Assembly (NCBI GenBank): GCA_045576635.1
Contig: JAZNGT010000042.1
Coordinates: 1-35,541 of the forward strand
DNA length: 35,541 nucleotides
Origin: Congzhengia sp045576635
GTDB taxonomy: Bacteria > Bacillota > Clostridia > UBA1381 > UBA9506
Reading direction: 5' to 3'
Below are positions 24,169 through 31,415 of this stretch, piece after piece. Under the pieces are notes generated by a model, which made no database searches, was not told where the DNA came from, and saw only the letters and a list, made by a program, of their open reading frames with translations. The position numbers and the translations under genes are program-made. How positions within the stretch are numbered: position 1 is the stretch's first letter; every line of letters starts with the position of its first letter.

Positions 24169-24988
24169 ATTTTAACATAATTGTGGCACACATTCTTCCG
24201 GTTAATCCGCCGTCACCGCGGTGAGAAAAGAATACATCATTATTGCAATACGTGCAAAGGGGACATACAGAAATGTTGTTTTGTGGAATTCCTGAATAGA
24301 GTAACATATCCTTATTTAAGGCGTCTGTGTTGATGTAATATTTGTCGCCTTTTTGCACCGTATTTTGTTTTGCCAAATCACCAAATTCTAAAACAAATGT
24401 ATCATACACATCACGCTTCACCTCAAAGTGACACTGTTTGATAGAAGGTCCGATTGCACATACAATATCCTTTGGGTCAGAGTGAAAGGTATTCACCATT
24501 TTCAAAACGGTTTTCTGCGCAATTTTTAAAAGCGTTCCGCGCCAACCGGAATGGACGGAGGCAATTACTTTTTTCTTTGTATCCAAAAGCAAAAGCGGGG
24601 TGCAGTCTGCATAAAACGTTACAAGGGCGACGTTTTTTTCTGCAGTAATCAGTGCATCGGTGCGTAAGATATCAGATTTTTTTAAAATACCTTTTCCACA
24701 GTCTTCCTTTGTCACGATGCGGATAGCGTCATCGTGCACTTGATTGGAAAGTACCATGCATCCCACAGGGATTTTTGTAGCCTCTGAAAACAAACGGAAG
24801 TTTTTTTGTACGTTTTTTTGTTCATCGTCCGTCGTTGTGCCTAAATTCAAAAAGGAGTAAGCGTTTTTGCTTACTCCTCCGATGCGTGTACTAAATGCGT
24901 GGCACACAAGGTTTGTTGCGTCCAGCATAGTATCTTTATAAAACACAACGCCGTTATCTGCCTGTATTTTATAAAAATTATTTTTCAT
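24167..24988 (-). CDS. pgeF: Peptidoglycan editing factor PgeF (laccase-domain, YlmD/YfiH family)
   Basis: A 273-residue Cu-oxidase_4 family protein. The metal-site motifs are TFYADCTPLLLLD with Cys, SVHSGWRGT with His, and AIGPSIKQCHFEV. Family members remove wrongly incorporated residues from cell-wall precursors, and some also act as purine nucleoside phosphorylases. The start at 24988 overlaps the end of the upstream oxidoreductase subunit by 11 bases (ATGAAAAATAA). It belongs to the same minus-strand transcript as murA, which fits a cell-wall role. Confidence 0.92.
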   Translation of the reverse strand: MKNNFYKIQADNGVVFYKDTMLDATNLVCHAFSTRIGGVSKNAYSFLNLGTTTDDEQKNVQKNFRLFSEATKIPVGCMVLSNQVHDDAIRIVTKEDCGKGILKKSDILRTDALITAEKNVALVTFYADCTPLLLLDTKKKVIASVHSGWRGTLLKIAQKTVLKMVNTFHSDPKDIVCAIGPSIKQCHFEVKRDVYDTFVLEFGDLAKQNTVQKGDKYYINTDALNKDMLLYSGIPQNNISVCPLCTYCNNDVFFSHRGDGGLTGRMCATIMLK

Positions 24989-25520
24989 AGTTAAATCCTA
25001 ATCCTACTGCTTCAATATTCTTTTCAATTAACCAAGCCTTAGATGCAGGAACGCTCTTTTCAATACCGATTTTGATTTCTTCGGTTGTAAAAAGACCGGT
25101 TTCTTTTAACATTTTACCTACAACAATCATGTTTGCGAGTGTTTCTAAATGATGCTCCATGGTAAGCTCGGTTGCGGGGATTTTTACTACGTTTACATCT
25201 GTTCTCTTTACATCTCTGTCGATTAAAGAATTATCGTAAATAATGTAACCTCCCGGTGCTACGGTGTCCTCGAATTTGTCGAGCGAAGGACGGTTTAACG
25301 CGATTAAAATATCGGGATTTGAAATAACCGGAGAACCTACTGCTTTGCCGTCTGATATTACGATGCTGCAATTACATGTACCGCCGCGCATTTCGGGTCC
25401 GTAAGAGGGAAGCCATGTTACATTTCTCTCTGTTTCAAGGCTTGTATAAGCAAGCACTTTTCCGGCAAACAGAATACCCTGTCCGCCAAATCCTGCTAAA
25501 ATAATTTGACTGCTTTTCAT
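24978..25520 (-). CDS. 2-oxoacid:ferredoxin oxidoreductase gamma subunit (KorC/VorC-like), orphan
   Basis: A complete 180-residue gamma-domain protein of the pyruvate/2-oxoacid:acceptor oxidoreductase family. It begins with the nucleotide-contacting GFGGQGILFAGKVLAY and carries SYGPEMRGGTCNC, typical of KorC/VorC/IorB-type gamma subunits. In known enzymes it works with thiamine-binding alpha/beta and ferredoxin-like delta subunits, normally encoded next to it. No such subunits are in this window: its neighbours are murA (25 bp upstream in its transcript) and pgeF (11-base overlap). AAGGAG lies 11 bases before the ATG. It may serve an enzyme encoded elsewhere; 2-oxoglutarate or 2-ketoisovalerate are the likeliest substrates, but this is inference. 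Confidence 0.88.
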   Translation of the reverse strand: MKSSQIILAGFGGQGILFAGKVLAYTSLETERNVTWLPSYGPEMRGGTCNCSIVISDGKAVGSPVISNPDILIALNRPSLDKFEDTVAPGGYIIYDNSLIDRDVKRTDVNVVKIPATELTMEHHLETLANMIVVGKMLKETGLFTTEEIKIGIEKSVPASKAWLIEKNIEAVGLGFNYEK

Positions 25521-25545
25521 TTTATATGCATCTCCTTAAAGTTGT

Positions 25546-26808
25546 TTACTCTTCGATTCGGCTAATGTCTGCGCCGAGTGATTTAAATTTTTCTTCCATT
25601 TTTTCGTAGCCGCGGTCGATGTAGTGGATGTCGGTAATTTCTGTTACGCCATCTGCCATAAGTGCCGCAATTACCATACCTGCGCCACCGCGAAGGTCTG
25701 TTGCACGAACGATACTGCCGGTTAAATTCTGTGTGCCTTTTATAACAGCAGTTCTTCCATTAATCGTAATATCTGCGCCCATTTTGCGCAGTTCATCGAC
25801 ATACTGAAAACGGGATTCCCAAACGCTTTCTGTTACAATACTTGTGCCCTTTGCAGATGCAAGAAGTGTAACAAACTGCGGCTGCATATCTGTCGGAAAA
25901 CCGGGATAGGGAAGCGTTTTTATATTGACGGGACGAACAGTGCCATTTCCACGTACGCGGATGCTGTCGTCATACTCAATCACTTCGGCGCCGGTTTCAA
26001 TCAGTTTTGCACTTACTGAATCCATATGCTTCGGAATTACATTTTTTACTAAAATATCACCGCCGGTTGCAGCAGCTGCTACCATAAAGGTGCCTGCTTC
26101 AATCTGGTCGGGAATAATCGAATATGTACCGCCGTGGAGTTTTTCTGCACCAAATACTTTAATAACATCCGTTCCGGCACCTTTGATTTTTGCACCCATT
26201 GCATTTAAAAAGTTTGCAACGTCAACAATGTGTGGTTCTTTTGCGACGTTTTCGATAATGGTGACGCCTTTTGCCAAGGTTGCGGCAAGCATAACATTTA
26301 TCGTTGCGCCAACACTTACAACGTCAAGATAAACGTTGGTACCGATTAAACCGTCAGTTTCTGCTAAAATTGTGCCATTTTCCATCGATTCCAAAACGGT
26401 TGCACCAAGTGCACGAAACCCTTTAATGTGCTGGTCTATGGGGCGTGAACCAAAATTACAACCGCCGGGAAGCGCAACGTCCGCCTTTTTAAGTCTTCCC
26501 AAGAGTGCGCCCAAAAGGTAATAAGATGCACGCATCTTGCGTACCATTTCATAGGGGGCGGTATATTTATTAATATTGGAACAGTCAATTTTAACCGTGT
26601 ATTTATCTAAAAATTCGACGTTTGCGCCAAGTTCTTCTAAAATGCCGCATATAACGTCAACATCTTTGATTGCCGGAACATTTTCAATGGTACAAGGACC
26701 GTCTACCAAAATGGTAGCGGGAATAATTGCAACGGCAGCATTTTTTGCGCCTGCAATTGTTACTTCGCCAGAAAGCCGCTTGTTTCCCCTGACAACCAAC
26801 TTTTCCAA
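25546..26808 (-). CDS. murA: UDP-N-acetylglucosamine 1-carboxyvinyltransferase
   Basis: Transfers enolpyruvate from PEP to UDP-GlcNAc, the committed step of peptidoglycan synthesis. The 420 residues include K22-N23 in GAKNAAV, and the loop PGGCNFGSRPIDQH with catalytic Cys117, so the fosfomycin-target cysteine is present. The C-terminal part carries PTDMQPQF, ESVWESRFQYVDEL and DLRGGAGMVIAAL. The start is most likely TTG at 26808, 8 bases after GGAGGG; the in-frame ATG at 26838 lies upstream of this site and adds residues not typical of the family. Leads the murA-oxidoreductase gamma-pgeF transcript. EPSP synthase is excluded by the Cys loop. Confidence 0.96.
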   Translation of the reverse strand: MEKLVVRGNKRLSGEVTIAGAKNAAVAIIPATILVDGPCTIENVPAIKDVDVICGILEELGANVEFLDKYTVKIDCSNINKYTAPYEMVRKMRASYYLLGALLGRLKKADVALPGGCNFGSRPIDQHIKGFRALGATVLESMENGTILAETDGLIGTNVYLDVVSVGATINVMLAATLAKGVTIIENVAKEPHIVDVANFLNAMGAKIKGAGTDVIKVFGAEKLHGGTYSIIPDQIEAGTFMVAAAATGGDILVKNVIPKHMDSVSAKLIETGAEVIEYDDSIRVRGNGTVRPVNIKTLPYPGFPTDMQPQFVTLLASAKGTSIVTESVWESRFQYVDELRKMGADITINGRTAVIKGTQNLTGSIVRATDLRGGAGMVIAALMADGVTEITDIHYIDRGYEKMEEKFKSLGADISRIEE

Positions 26809-26908
26809 ATCTATCAACCCTCCGAAATACAGATTCAAAAGTATGTGCTATGTAAAACAGAATACAATTGAATTCGGTATCATTTGCATTTAAATTATTA
26901 CATTATAT

Positions 26909-26936
26909 ATTATACCATTTTCTACACAAAAATCAA
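26909..26936 (-). promoter_or_regulatory. Promoter of the murA transcript
   Basis: On the minus strand, TTGATT (26931-26936) and TATAAT (26909-26914) are 16 bp apart, about 100 bp before the murA TTG start. Confidence 0.65.
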
Positions 26937-26994
26937 TGCTAATTTGCAAATTATTTTGAAAAACTAAGAGCCTTATAAAAATTCTCGATAATGA

Positions 26995-27023
26995 TTGACA
27001 AAAATTGAAAGTAGTGATATAAT
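26995..27023 (+). promoter_or_regulatory. Perfect-consensus promoter of the amino acid ABC transporter
   Basis: TTGACA (26995-27000), 17-bp spacer, TATAAT (27018-27023): an exact match to the vegetative consensus, indicating potentially very strong transcription that is probably held in check by a repressor. Confidence 0.9.
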
Positions 27024-27033
27024 TGAAAAAGAT

Positions 27034-27061
27034 TTTATGCATAAATATTAGTTTTTATGCA
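27034..27061 (+). promoter_or_regulatory. Candidate operator just downstream of the ABC transporter start site
   Basis: TTTATGCATAAA (27034-27045) is a perfect 12-bp palindrome, and its right half TGCATAAA (27038-27045) is also inverted against TTTATGCA (27054-27061). The site begins about 10 bases after the predicted -10 box, a typical repressor position. A later dyad, GCTCAC (27076-27081) with GTGAGC (27104-27109), lies just before the ribosome-binding site. Confidence 0.45.
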
Positions 27062-27127
27062 ATTTAATATGCAGCGCTCACCTGTACATACAAACTATAT
27101 TTTGTGAGCAGAAAGGTAAGTTTTATC

Positions 27128-27871
27128 ATGAAAAAAGTATTATTAATCGCACTCGCGGCTCTTATGACACTTTCTTTGGTTGCTTGTGGCGCTCCCGCAG
27201 CAGATAAAGAAGTTCTCACAATGGGAACAAACGCAGCATTCCCTCCCTACGAAATGGTTGATGAAAGCGGAAAAGTAGTAGGTATCGATGCTGAAATCGC
27301 AGAAGCAGTAGCTGAAAAACTTGGCATGACATTAGAAATCAAAGATATGGCATTTGATTCTTTGATTACAGCAGTTTCAACAGGTTCTGTTGATGTTGTT
27401 TTAGCAGGTATGACCGTAACACCTGAACGTGAAGAATCTGTAAACTTCTCTGATTCTTATGCAACAGGTATTCAGGTTGTTATCGTTCCCGAAGACAGTG
27501 AGATTGCAACAATTGACGATTTAGACGGCAAAAAGATTGGTGTTCAGTCCGGTACAACCGGTGACATCTACTGTGCAGACGACTACGGCGAAGATGCAGT
27601 TGCACGTTACGACAACGGCGCTTTGGCAGTTGCAGCACTTAAAAACGGTCAGGTTGACTGTGTTGTAATCGACAATGAGCCTGCAAAAGCATTTGTTCAG
27701 GCAAACGAAGGTCTTAAAATTCTTGATACAGAATACATCACAGAAAACTACGCAGCAGCAATCGCAAAAGAAAATACAGAGTTGCTCGAAAAGTTTAACA
27801 CAGCACTTTCTGAACTCAAAGCAGAAGGCAAACTTGACGAAATCATCGGCAAGTACATCAAAGCTGAGTAA
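27128..27871 (+). CDS. Amino acid ABC transporter substrate-binding lipoprotein
   Basis: A 247-residue family 3 periplasmic-type binding protein (SBP_bac_3). The N terminus MKKVLLIALAALMTLSLVAC is a lipoprotein signal peptide ending in an LVAC lipobox, so the mature protein is lipid-anchored by Cys20 to the outer face of the membrane. The ligand fold shows GTNAAFPPYEMVDESGKVVG, the DMAFDSLITAVSTGSVDVVL stretch, GMTVTPERE and GVQSGTTGD. These resemble arginine/glutamine/histidine-binding members; the precise ligand is not determined. The ATG at 27128 follows AAAGG by 11 bases; the GTG at 27104 falls in the leader hairpin and would disrupt the signal peptide. Confidence 0.94.
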   Translation: MKKVLLIALAALMTLSLVACGAPAADKEVLTMGTNAAFPPYEMVDESGKVVGIDAEIAEAVAEKLGMTLEIKDMAFDSLITAVSTGSVDVVLAGMTVTPEREESVNFSDSYATGIQVVIVPEDSEIATIDDLDGKKIGVQSGTTGDIYCADDYGEDAVARYDNGALAVAALKNGQVDCVVIDNEPAKAFVQANEGLKILDTEYITENYAAAIAKENTELLEKFNTALSELKAEGKLDEIIGKYIKAE

Positions 27872-27895
27872 TAAAAACCCTATCGTATAGTGACA

Positions 27896-27924
27896 AAAGG
27901 GGACGATTTTGTATCGTCCCCTTT
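27896..27924 (+). other. Intra-operon hairpin between binding protein and permease
   Basis: AAAGGGGACGAT (27896-27907) pairs perfectly with ATCGTCCCCTTT (27913-27924) around a TTTGT loop, 12 bp. Only three T follow, all part of the stem, so it is a partial terminator or a 3' stabilising hairpin. Such elements raise binding-protein mRNA relative to the membrane components. Confidence 0.75.
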
Positions 27925-27951
27925 ATAAGTTCGAGAGAAAGGAGTGTTAAA

Positions 27952-28728
27952 ATGGTAGTTTTAACATTCGCGAACTGGATTGCATCTGCACCGGGATGGA
28001 TTCTTTCTCTTCCGGAATCTTTGCAGCGCTTGATTTTTCAGTTTTATCAGGTTTTTGTATTTGAAAACAGATGGAAGTTCTTTACGGACGGTTTGGTTAC
28101 AACCTTTGTGGTAACCATCGGTGCGCTTATACTCGGTATTATCATCGGTATGATTGTTGCACTTATCCGTTCCACACATGACAGTATTTCGAAAAAGCCC
28201 AATTTTTTATTACGGATATTAAATACAATCTGTAAGATTTACGTTACGGTACTCCGCGGAACGCCGCTTATGGTACAGCTTCTTATTATGGGCTTTGTAG
28301 TAATGATTCCAAAAACGACATTCGAAACGAACGTTTGCGCCATTGTGACGCTGGGTATCAACTCGGGTGCGTATGTAGCAGAAATTGCACGTTCCGGCAT
28401 TATGTCCATCAGTCAGGGACAGACAGAAGCAGGACGCAGTTTGGGTCTTAACTATACGCAAACTATGTATCACATCATTTTGCCGCAGGCGATAAAAAAT
28501 ATTTTACCCGCGCTTGGCAATGAACTTATTGCTCTCTTAAAAGAGACCTCTTTGGTTACGGTAATTGCACTGCAAGACGTAACAAAAGCAGCGCAGGTCA
28601 TTGTAAGTAAGGCGTATACGCCGGTAATACCATACATCAGCTTAGCGCTTATTTATTTAGTGCTTGTTGTAATTCTTACAAAACTTCTTGAAATTTTTGA
28701 AAGGAGGCTGCGTAAGAGTGAACGATAA
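27952..28728 (+). CDS. Amino acid ABC transporter permease
   Basis: A 258-residue polar amino acid permease of the HisM/GlnP type. After an amphipathic N-terminal stretch there are about five hydrophobic segments. The EAA cytoplasmic loop that docks the ATPase is AGRSLGLNYTQTMYHIILPQ (about residues 162-181), and the N-terminal family motif GLVTTFVVTIGAL is present. AAGGAG lies 8 bases before the ATG. A single permease gene implies a homodimeric membrane pore. Its end overlaps the ATPase gene. Confidence 0.95.
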   Translation: MVVLTFANWIASAPGWILSLPESLQRLIFQFYQVFVFENRWKFFTDGLVTTFVVTIGALILGIIIGMIVALIRSTHDSISKKPNFLLRILNTICKIYVTVLRGTPLMVQLLIMGFVVMIPKTTFETNVCAIVTLGINSGAYVAEIARSGIMSISQGQTEAGRSLGLNYTQTMYHIILPQAIKNILPALGNELIALLKETSLVTVIALQDVTKAAQVIVSKAYTPVIPYISLALIYLVLVVILTKLLEIFERRLRKSER

Positions 28729-29458
28729 TGTAATTATTAAGACAGAAAATCTGTGTAAATATTACGGCGATGCAATTCATGCATTAGACGGTGTTTCGGC
28801 AGAGATTAAAAAGGGTGAGGTTGTTGTTATCGTAGGTCCCTCCGGCAGCGGAAAATCTACGTATCTCCGCTCTTTAAACCTTTTGGAAATGCCGACATCC
28901 GGAACGATTTATTTTGAAGGTGCAGATATTACCGACCCCAAAGTCAATATCAATTTACACAGAAGAAAAATGGGTATGGTGTTCCAGCAGTTTAATTTAT
29001 TTCCGCACATGACGGTTTTAAAAAATCTCACGCTCGCTCCTATGAAACTTTTGAAAAAGAGCAAAGAAGAAGCAGAGAAAAAAGCGATGGAACTTTTAAC
29101 ACGTGTAGGCCTTGCTGACAGAAAAGACGCATATCCTGCGCAACTTTCCGGCGGACAAAAACAGCGTGTTGCTATTTGCCGTGCACTTTGCATGGATCCT
29201 GATGTAATGCTCTTTGACGAGCCGACATCAGCGCTTGACCCCGAAATGGTAGGCGAAGTATTAGACGTTATGAAAAGCCTTGCCAAAGAGGGTATGACCA
29301 TGGTTGTTGTAACGCACGAAATGGGCTTTGCAAAGGACGTTGCAGACAGAGTGATTTTTATGTGCGACGGTAAAATTTTAGAAGAGGGAACACCGGAAGA
29401 ATTCTTCCAAAATCCCAAAGACGAAAGAGCAAAACAGTTCTTAAAAAGTATTTTATAA
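28718..29458 (+). CDS. Amino acid ABC transporter ATP-binding protein
   Basis: A 246-residue ABC ATPase of the GlnQ/HisP group. It has Walker A GPSGSGKST, the Q-loop in VFQQFNLFPHMTVLKNL, signature LSGGQKQR, Walker B VMLFDEPTSALDPE and the switch histidine in VVVTHEMGFA. The start is GTG at 28718, 11 bases after AAAGGAGG and overlapping the last 11 bases of the permease gene; a further upstream TTG (28688) precedes the ribosome-binding site and is rejected. It completes a binding protein-permease-ATPase operon ended by a strong terminator. Confidence 0.95.
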   Translation: MNDNVIIKTENLCKYYGDAIHALDGVSAEIKKGEVVVIVGPSGSGKSTYLRSLNLLEMPTSGTIYFEGADITDPKVNINLHRRKMGMVFQQFNLFPHMTVLKNLTLAPMKLLKKSKEEAEKKAMELLTRVGLADRKDAYPAQLSGGQKQRVAICRALCMDPDVMLFDEPTSALDPEMVGEVLDVMKSLAKEGMTMVVVTHEMGFAKDVADRVIFMCDGKILEEGTPEEFFQNPKDERAKQFLKSIL

Positions 29459-29464
29459 TGCATA

Positions 29465-29499
29465 AAAAAGGGTTAAGGCAAACTGCCTTAACCCTTTTT
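29465..29499. terminator. Bidirectional terminator between ABC transporter and yigZ
   Basis: A perfect 16-bp stem (29465-29480 with 29484-29499) with an AAC loop has A-run and T-run flanks, serving both the plus-strand transporter operon and the minus-strand yigZ. Confidence 0.92.
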
Positions 29500-30133
29500 A
29501 TATTACTTTATCAATATACATTTCTCCGCAAGTTTCGGCTGTAACCTGCGCGTTTGTTGTTTCTTCGAGTTCCTTTAAAAACCGCTCCAATAAATCGTAT
29601 TTTACATACGCTGTAACAGTAACAAAATCGGTGTATTCGATTTCTCCTAAAATGTAATCGCCGGTTTCTATCATATAGCGGACTTTACCCAGCATATCGT
29701 AAGTGGTATTCATTTTGAGTTTATAACAATAAATTTTTTCGGTAATTGATGCTTTGTCAACCCCGAGTTTTGCGGATTTTCCATAGGCACGTACCAGACC
29801 GCCCGCGCCTAAGAGTGTTCCGCCAAAGTATCTTGTAACCACGATTGCAATATCGGTTAAGTGCTCTTTGTTGATTACTTCAAGCACGGGGACGCCTGCG
29901 GTACCGCTTGGCTCTCCGTCGTCTGAGTAACGGCTTATGTTATTTTCCTGCACAACGTATGCATATACGTTATGCGTTGCGTCGCGGTAATTGGCACGGC
30001 ATTCGTTTATAAAATCAATTGCTTCCTGCTCGGTCGTTACCGGCTTTACGGTGGCAATAAATCGTGATTTTCTTTCAATCATTTCTTCCTGCGCGTGCTT
30101 TAAAACCGTCCGATACGTCATCTTTTTATTCAT
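29498..30133 (-). CDS. YigZ/IMPACT family protein (UPF0029)
   Basis: A 211-residue protein with an N-terminal UPF0029/IMPACT domain (about 15-125) containing ERKSRFIA, DATHNVYAY, RYSDDGEPSGTAGVP and VVTRYFGGTLLGAGGLVRAY, and a C-terminal DUF1949 ferredoxin-like domain (about 138-195). This is the YigZ/YvyE family, whose biochemical function is not established; the eukaryotic relative IMPACT regulates translation through GCN1. Its ATG overlaps the last 8 bases of hflX (ATGAATAA), with GAGGAAG just upstream, so it is translated with hflX. Confidence 0.93.
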   Translation of the reverse strand: MNKKMTYRTVLKHAQEEMIERKSRFIATVKPVTTEQEAIDFINECRANYRDATHNVYAYVVQENNISRYSDDGEPSGTAGVPVLEVINKEHLTDIAIVVTRYFGGTLLGAGGLVRAYGKSAKLGVDKASITEKIYCYKLKMNTTYDMLGKVRYMIETGDYILGEIEYTDFVTVTAYVKYDLLERFLKELEETTNAQVTAETCGEMYIDKVI

Positions 30134-31415
30134 GCGAATCTTCCTCTATCACAAAATTCCGATACCGCGAAAAAGCGTCGGCATCCAATAAACAGGTAAT
30201 GCACGTGCCCTCCGGTAAATATTCTTCGGAAAGCACAGTGTGTTCTCTGTGAAGTTCTGATAAAATTTGCCCCTTAGAAAACGGAATGAGAAGTTTAATT
30301 TCTTTCTTTTTTCCGGGTACAATGGATTCAATTTCTTCTAACAATTTGTCAACATTTTTTCCGCTTTTTGCACTGATTTCAATGTAAGGAGTATTGTTTG
30401 CGAAAAGCGCAAGGTTTTTGTCATCTTTTAAGGCGTCTGCTTTGTTAAACACAATAAGAGATGGTTTTCCTTCGGCTCCAATATCAGAAAGCAAACGTGA
30501 CACTACGGTAAGTTGCGCGGAAAGTTCGTCATCCGCTGCATCTGCTACGATTAAGAGAGCGTCAGCATACACTGCCTCTTCTAAGGTTGACTTAAATGCT
30601 TCGATCAAATGGTGCGGAAGTTTTCTTATAAATCCTACGGTATCTACAAGTGTTACTTCGCGCTTATCAGAAAGCGTAAGTCCGCGTGCGGTTGGGTCAA
30701 GCGTTGCAAAAAGTTTATCCTCTGCTAAAACATCTGCGCCCGTTAAGCGATTTAAAAGCGTCGATTTTCCGGCGTTTGTGTAGCCAACCAACGCCAGCAC
30801 ATAGCGGTTTTCTTTTTTTCTGCGATTTCGAATGAGCGCGCGGTGCTTTTTTACATCTTCCAGTTCTTCTTTTAAGTGCAAAATTCTGCGGTGAATGTGA
30901 CGTCTGTCAGTTTCGAGTTTTGTTTCACCGGGGCCACGCGTTCCGATACCTGCGCCAAGACGGGACATTTTAGAGCCCATACCCGTTAAGCGCGGCAGAA
31001 GATAACGAAGCTGCGCAAGTTCTACCTGGATTTTGCCCTCGCTGGATTCAGCACGCTGTGCGAAGATATCTAAAATAAGCATACTTCGGTCAATGACACG
31101 AATTTTGAGTGCATTTTCTAAATTACGGATTTGCATGGGTGAAAGTTCGTCATCAAAAATTACAAGATTTGCATCAAGTTCTGCACAGGCGTTTTTAAGT
31201 TCCTCAATTTTACCCTCGCCAAGATACGTTGCTTTTTCGAAAGCGGATTTATTCTGAATCATCGTGCCTACCACTTCGGCGTTTGCGGTTTCGGCAAGAC
31301 GGGAAAGTTCTTCTATGGTTTCTTCCGTTGTGTCGGAGAGTACGTCCTGACACCCCGTATGCACACCCGCCAAAACGGCGCGTTCTTTTTTTGCTTCGTT
31401 TTCTTTAAGAATCAT
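30126..31415 (-). CDS. hflX: Ribosome-associated GTPase HflX
   Basis: A 429-residue GTPase that splits stalled or stressed 70S ribosomes. The N-terminal HflX domain (about 15-190) includes LGEGKIEELKN, DDELSPMQIRNLE and the glycine-rich SRLGAGIGTRGPGETKLETD. The G domain has G1 GYTNAGKST, G3 DTVGF and G4 FNKAD, followed by a C-terminal domain. It starts in an ATGA overlap with the upstream flavoprotein gene and overlaps yigZ at its end, so the three genes form one tightly coupled operon. Confidence 0.96.
   Translation of the reverse strand: MILKENEAKKERAVLAGVHTGCQDVLSDTTEETIEELSRLAETANAEVVGTMIQNKSAFEKATYLGEGKIEELKNACAELDANLVIFDDELSPMQIRNLENALKIRVIDRSMLILDIFAQRAESSEGKIQVELAQLRYLLPRLTGMGSKMSRLGAGIGTRGPGETKLETDRRHIHRRILHLKEELEDVKKHRALIRNRRKKENRYVLALVGYTNAGKSTLLNRLTGADVLAEDKLFATLDPTARGLTLSDKREVTLVDTVGFIRKLPHHLIEAFKSTLEEAVYADALLIVADAADDELSAQLTVVSRLLSDIGAEGKPSLIVFNKADALKDDKNLALFANNTPYIEISAKSGKNVDKLLEEIESIVPGKKKEIKLLIPFSKGQILSELHREHTVLSEEYLPEGTCITCLLDADAFSRYRNFVIEEDSHE

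Noticed and set aside
25925..26332. A 135-codon plus-strand ORF opposite murA
   Set aside because: It lies wholly within the antisense of murA, with no independent start signals.
27030..27127. A riboswitch or T-box in the amino acid transporter leader
   Set aside because: The leader is under 100 bases, with no T-box sequence, no terminator/antiterminator pair and no known aptamer core; the dyads look more like operators.
28909..29463. A 184-codon minus-strand ORF opposite the ABC ATPase
   Set aside because: It is entirely antisense to an unmistakable ATPase gene, has no ribosome-binding site and no family resemblance.
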